From Diphasiastrum complanatum (lineage: Eukaryota > Streptophyta > Lycopodiopsida > Lycopodiales > Lycopodiaceae), in assembly GCA_029204225.1 (NCBI GenBank), contig CM055098.1, positions 19,001,303 through 19,065,302 of the forward strand: 64,000 nucleotides of DNA, read 5' to 3'. This document shows, piece by piece, positions 56,073-64,000 of the stretch. The notes under the pieces were generated by a model, which had not been told where the DNA came from, made no database searches, and saw nothing but the letters and a program-made list of their open reading frames with translations. Numbering within the stretch: the first letter of the stretch is position 1; every line of letters begins with the position of its first letter. A program made the position numbers and the translations under genes.

Positions 56073-56560
56073 TGTTACGACCATATTTGGTTAAGGACCT
56101 GGAATAGTCCTAATATGGTATACCGGCCCTCCAGTGTTCGAGTTTATTGGTTACACCTAGATTTTATTCCACGTCGAGGCCTGTTGGTGACTAGTAAGCT
56201 TGAGAGGACCCAGACACTCTAATTGAGACATATGGAGTAGTGCATGTATGTGTGACTGATATAGGCAGGAGGTATGCATGTAGAGCTGTAACCTATTTAT
56301 AGTTGACCTGCATGGGGATTGCATGTGCTCATGCAATGGATCCTACTCTCTATATATTGAGGTAGAGATTATCCCGTCGACGACTTGGTCTAGGTTACCT
56401 AATGAGCTCTTCTATTCTTGCTGTCACATGGCATGGCTTGGGGGCTAGATCCAGGAGAATTTTCTAGGAGGGATCTAGATTGGTTGGGTGGTTTTGCTCC
56501 ACAGTCTCTCTTGTGTTTTCCTCTCCTCATCTTAGGGGATTGTCCCTAGTGGTCTTTACA
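56073..56560 (+). repeat. 3' LTR of the small element
   Basis: Direct repeat of 54949-55438, with scattered substitutions such as CGGCC to CGACC near the start. Confidence 0.9.
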
Positions 56561-60100
<3,540 letters not shown>

Positions 60101-60126
60101 TGATACGCTATGCTTGTAGCTTTACT

Positions 60127-60680
60127 ACCGTTGGATGATTTTTTATATCATTAGGATTTTGAAACGTGGCATAAGTGCTGCTAGTATAGAGCTGACAAGT
60201 GGCAGAAGGACGCGTGGCAGGCATCCAACTAGGCGGCGTGAAAGCTGTAGTGCCATTAAGACCGTGGGTCCCGCCCTCCGCCCTTTTCTTTCCTTCTTTC
60301 TGGCTGGTGCTCGCTGTTGCGGTGTGATGGACCTTATTGACACTATAAGCTTTTCGCCCGCCCACCTGGATGCTAGCCACGTGGGCAGATGCCACTGGGA
60401 TCGTTTCTAACGGCTACGATATGCCACGTGGCAAGATCCGAGCACGCCAAAGAATATCCAACGGTGGCGGGCTGAGCCGCTCTAGCGGGCCAGTCAGACA
60501 CGGGAGGACCGCACTAACGTTGAGAATCATTCTTTGTTTTAAAGTTTACGCAGAAGCGCGTTAAAAACGAATAGGCTATGCTAATGACACGGGCTCATTC
60601 AACTCCCCGACCGTTGGATATAATCATAAACGTTCAGATCGTGTCACGTGTTGTAAGGGACAGGCATTGAAGAGACGCCA
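60127..60680 (+). promoter_or_regulatory. DRP1 upstream region: G-boxes and three ATCCAACGGT decamers
   Basis: ATCCAACGGT occurs at 60127-60136 (minus), 60456-60465 (plus) and 60610-60619 (minus). It resembles the MSA element (YCYAACGGYY) bound by MYB3R factors in G2/M-phase plant genes. G-box sites are CCACGTGG at 60377-60384, the perfect palindrome GCCACGTGGC at 60423-60432 and CACGTG at 60645-60650, with several further GTGGCA words. The motifs are seen directly; the regulatory role is inferred from family knowledge. Confidence 0.5.
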
Positions 60681-60786
60681 CATGGCATGGGCGACAGGTG
60701 GCAGGAATCCGAGTGCTGGGGCGCAAGATACGCAGTGCCCCCATGCTTGTCACAGGTTCCTCTCGCCTTTTTGGTTTTTCAAACTG

Positions 60787-60838
60787 GAGAGAGAGAGAGA
60801 GAGAGAGAGACGAGAGAGAGACGAGAGAGAGACGAGAG
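60787..60838 (+). repeat. GA-rich tract in the probable DRP1 5' UTR
   Basis: GAGAGA runs interrupted by ACGAGAG, about 0.7 kb upstream of the DRP1 start codon. GA/CT tracts are common in plant 5' UTRs and core promoters. Confidence 0.6.
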
Positions 60839-61511
60839 CTCGGCTTTCTCTTGCGATCCATTTCTTCTCGCCGTTTCTGACGCTCGTCTTCGACGTACTG
60901 TTTACTTCTGTGCAGCGGCGAGCAATCCTAGCGATGATGCAAGCGTCTTAATGCAGTGTCTCTGTTTCTGTAATCTTTAAACGCTTCTGCAGCAATTCTG
61001 TAATATTACTGTCTTCGTACAATCGGCAGGTGGATGCGTTTGTTTGTTCCGACTGAATCATTCAGAAGTTTGATGCAAAGAACTGCTGCTGCTTGCAAGA
61101 CGGCACAAGGTTAAACTGAGCGGGATCTTTACTAATCATATCTCACAGGTCAGCGGAGAATAGGCTTTGCAGTTTCATCTTGTAACAGGGACGAGCAATA
61201 GTTAAACAAGATCTGCATTAGCTGCGTTTGGTAGATCGACGCTGCAGGTAGCTGAAAGCTGCGTGGATCTTCTAGTTTTGTAGCGGCAATACCACGCATG
61301 CGGCTGAAAGTGAATCTTGTGTCGATTTTACAGTTTGAGTGTGAATTTCCATACACGCCTTCGGGTGTTCGGTAGATCGATCGAAGCAACAAGTTCTAAG
61401 TTCAGTGGAACTTGACTTACTGGAAAACCCTGAGTGAGGGTATAGTCAGGTTGCTATTTTGGCAACCTTGTAGATTCCACTCAGATCTTGCTCATAGAAA
61501 GAGGGTTGAGA

Positions 61512-62070
61512 ATGGAAAACCTCATTGGACTGGTAAACAGAATTCAAAGGGCTTGCACTGTACTCGGTGATTATGGAGGGGATAGCGCTCTTCCTACTCT
61601 CTGGGAGTCTTTGCCCTCTGTGGTGGTCGTCGGTGGCCAGGTTTACGACTTACGAAGTCTACCTTGCTTGCGTTATGTTATGTCAGACTAGCATGTTGCA
61701 TGACAGCGAGAGTTTTCAATCTAATGAGGGTGTATTGCTGACAGAGTTCCGGAAAGTCTTCAGTGCTTGAGAGTGTTGTTGGAAGAGACTTCTTACCTCG
61801 AGGATCTGGTGAGAAAGCCATTTTCGACGTTTATGTGTGAAATTTTCAAGTCTCATGCATTCATTTCGTTCTATAGGAGTGAATTTTTTTTCAGTATCGG
61901 TTTATGTGAATGCATGAATACCACGGAAAGTTCTTACCGATGCTTGTGTTGTTATCTGGTGGCAGGGATCGTGACTAGACGACCTCTTGTCTTACAGTTG
62001 CACAAAACTGATGATGGGCCAGAGTATGCAGAGTTCTTACATCTTCCAAAGAAAAAATTTCTGGATTTTG
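61512..62070 (+). CDS. DRP1: Dynamin-related protein 1 (DRP1 type), exons 1-3 of a partial gene
   Basis: The exons are 61512-61640 (43 codons, phase 0), 61745-61808 and 61966-62070, joined by GT-AG introns of 104 and 157 bp. The third exon ends at donor TTTTG|GTAAAT, and the gene runs past the window. The 99 complete residues begin [20 protein letters not shown] and continue [17 protein letters not shown]. Intron 1 splits the P-loop, G-x-S-S-G-K-S at residues 42-48. [15 protein letters not shown] carries the switch-I threonine (Thr68), and [14 protein letters not shown] follows. This is the GTPase N-terminus of the plant DRP1/phragmoplastin family (about 610 residues), which remodels membranes at the cell plate and in endocytosis. 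An in-frame ATG eight codons upstream (61488) is less likely, because the family starts at MENL. The long intron 3 contains retroelement debris. Family assignment is firm; the paralogue is not decided. Confidence 0.95.
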
Positions 62071-63700
62071 GTAAATTTCACCTCCAAAGAATCTTTGTAA
62101 CATGTAACATCAATTAAGGTCTCACCCTTTCTGCCGTTCATTAAAGTTTAGATATTTGAATGTTGTAAATGAACACCAAAGGAGGTGTCGGTTCAGTCAA
62201 AGACAAGCGAAAGGTAATGGAAACTAACCCTATACGATCATGACCTCTTTAAGGTTCAATCTCTACATACTTGATAAGTGGCAGGCCATGCATGGAGCGT
62301 TACTGTGTCCATATCTTTTTTCATTCTCTGTGAAGGACAACCTCGCATCTTGTTTTTTTACCTTGAGGCCCTCTTCATATTTGATTAGATTGAAATAATT
62401 TTTGAGACTCGTAGGCAAAGTATCAGTTCATGATTTCGATACTTTTCTGGAAATTGGGGCCTTTACAGAATTGGCCATTGACTCAATTACTTGATGCAAG
62501 CAAAACAACTCAATTACCTTCTCATTCCTGAGGACAAAAGCAATCACCTTAGCGCATCTTTTCCTTGCAAGGCTCAAAAGCAAGTGGTTCCTCATCAATG
62601 TTTCAGGTTTCCATCTCTAAGTTACATACTTAATAACCTTAAGAATACTTCTCAATCAAGTTTATCTTTGTACTTCATTGTAAGTGTACATAAAATATAA
62701 CAAAAATATGGTGGCTCTCTCAAAGGAACAAACAATTCCATTCAATATGTTGCAAATGGAGGCAGTTGAGGTGGTATGAATTAACCCAAAAAGTCTTAGT
62801 TTTGTGACTTGCTTGGTTGTCAATCAATGGTGAGCTTATGTCCAGCTCTTACAATCCAATATAAAACCCAAAGAAGATTGCTAGCAAATTAAACACTCGA
62901 ATATTAGCTCTCATTCTAAAAGCTACCTTTAAATTCGAGAGCTTTGCACCTTTAAGCTAGAACCCATATAGTAAATACATGGTTGCATACCACAAATGCT
63001 TAATCATGAGCATGAATTTGTAAGGGTGAGCAATCGATGAATCATGACTTGATTGGGTAATATGATATTTATTCAAATTGTCAAAAGTTAAAAGCTAGAA
63101 CTTGGTACAAGCGATAGGTAGCAAAGGGAATACTTGGTCCATGACTTCAGCCCTCGCTTGATGCTTTATGTGCTTGTAATAAATATTTTTTTAATTTATG
63201 GCTATCCTAAATCCCCTCACACACAATGTGGTCGCGATAATTGTCTAGTAATCAACCAAAACTCTAACAAGCATTTTTATCCAATGTAGCCACTCTTAAT
63301 GCCTAGCAATGTACGCAATTGTTTTCATTAGAAACTTTTTGTTCGCATAACTAAAGTTCCACCAGCTATTCTTATTGACTACAATTCTCGTTTTATTTCA
63401 AAATTTTGGATAAAACTTATGCATATGCTAGACACTAAGGTATGAATGAGAGTTGCTTCTCATTCTTTTATTGATGGTCAGTCTTCAATTTGGAAATATA
63501 CATCAAAAGATTTTGTTACATTTTTTGTGTCACGTTCTTGTCAAGCTTGGGATCAACATTTATGTTTTGCTAATAATTGTTATTACAGTTTTGTTAGCAC
63601 AAGGCGCTTTAGATGATGGTCATGTTATTATTTCTTCTTATCTTACAAATCTTTGTCCAATCCTTGGCCAGACCCAAGAACAAGTGCAACATATACAATA
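62071..63700 (+). other. DRP1 intron 3 (part), no exon seen
   Basis: The next expected DRP1 block (the conserved KEIQDET region) is not found up to the window end, so intron 3 is at least 1.9 kb. This part is AT-rich without coding motifs. Confidence 0.6.
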
Positions 63701-64000
63701 GGGTAAAAATTGCTATTGATCAACATCAACCCTTCCTTGAGTTCGTTGAGAAACAAGATGTTTACTTGCACTTTAAGCTTTGCTAAAAGCATAAAGTTGT
63801 GCAAAACCAATTGCAAATCGAAAAAGTTGTGGCTAGTTCATTATGGTCCATTTCATATTTTGGAAAAGCTTAGCCTAGTCGGTTATCATTTGCAACTTAC
63901 GCCTACGAACAAAGCTTTCTTGTATCCTAACAAGTCTCATAATCAATGGCCCGTCGAATCGGTTCAAACCATGAATTGGGTTGGAACCAATTCAAGTCAA
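63701..64000 (+). pseudogene. Possible Gypsy integrase C-terminal remnant in DRP1 intron 3
   Basis: A frame near 63795-63960 reads KLWLVHYGPFHILEKLSLVG, then YHLQLTPTNKAFLYP, which resembles the L-x-x-x-F/Y-x-G-P-F...V-x-Y-x-L-x-L-P block at the end of Gypsy integrase. Upstream text is broken. It is same-sense to DRP1. Confidence 0.45.

Larger units (their letters stand above)
54949..56560 (+). mobile_element. Small non-coding LTR element (TRIM-like or deleted Gypsy derivative), 1.6 kb
   Basis: LTRs at 54949-55438 (490 bp) and 56073-56560 (488 bp), TGTTACG...TCTTTACA, are nearly identical by eye. Target duplications are GGATA (54944-54948) and GAATA (56561-56565), four of five matching. The PBS TGGTATCAGAGC starts one base after the 5' LTR (55440), and AGGGAGGAAGAA before 56073 is the polypurine tract. 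The 634-bp interior has no coding sequence. CTGAGGACAGAACCT before the tract parallels the CTCTGAGGACAGAACC before the Gypsy 3' LTR at 22266, so it probably derives from that Gypsy group. Confidence 0.88.

Noticed and set aside
60667-60980. Three overlapping plus-strand frames of 60-97 codons upstream of DRP1
   Set aside because: They cover the GA tract of the probable 5' UTR, have no motifs, and end before the true start.

Overview
Eukaryotic nuclear DNA from a land plant whose gene space is diluted by LTR retrotransposons. The evidence is GT-AG introns, a plant-type dynamin-related protein 1 (DRP1) gene, Copia and Gypsy elements primed by initiator-Met tRNA (TGGTATCAGAGC next to LTR ends), a LINE remnant and long GA/CT microsatellites. 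The exact lineage cannot be fixed by reading; a fern or other large-genome plant is plausible. There is no CRISPR array, operon or other prokaryotic feature.

Layout. 1-3.9 kb: two related LTR-like remnants in opposite orientation around a decayed LINE (minus). 5.4-8.5 kb: a three-exon minus-strand gene encoding a 229-residue conserved protein of unknown function. 10.8-22.8 kb: nested retrotransposons. A Gypsy chromovirus remnant is split by Copia-1 (12835-20984), and Copia-1 itself carries a non-autonomous Copia-like segment (about 15.6-18.3 kb). 22.8-25.9 kb: AT-rich sequence and a decayed Gypsy reverse transcriptase with an LTR. 26.5-36.2 kb: two decayed multi-exon genes, the minus-strand one split by an intact gag-only element, TR-GAG1 (27124-32694). 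36.2-39.6 kb: Copia-2 (minus), a full-coding relative of TR-GAG1 but truncated. 43.0-52.8 kb: a decayed Gypsy element (Gypsy-2, minus) interrupted by a second gag-only element, TR-GAG2 (43205-46938). 54.9-56.6 kb: a 1.6-kb LTR element with no coding sequence. 58.5 kb: a long GA repeat. 60.1-64 kb: promoter, 5' UTR and first three coding exons of a DRP1 gene that runs off the window.

How the parts relate. TR-GAG1, TR-GAG2, Copia-2 and probably the segment inside Copia-1 belong to one Copia-type lineage. They share a Gag of the same kind, the same primer-binding site and a TTCACACGTGTGAA palindrome (or one-base variants) in their LTRs; the two TR-GAG elements also share an identical polypurine tract. 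The TR-GAG elements have no protease, integrase or complete polymerase of their own. Instead a long second region of unknown function follows Gag, and in TR-GAG2 part of it has been replaced by a Gypsy RT/RNase H fragment. They presumably depend on pol supplied by a relative such as Copia-2. TR-GAG1 has LTRs that I read as identical and a 5-bp target-site duplication, so it inserted recently.

The two real host genes share promoter motifs: G-box/ACGTGGC sites and the decamer ATCCAACGGT (once near the 229-residue gene, three times near DRP1). The decamer resembles the mitosis-specific activator (MSA) element, which would suit DRP1 because it works at the cell plate.
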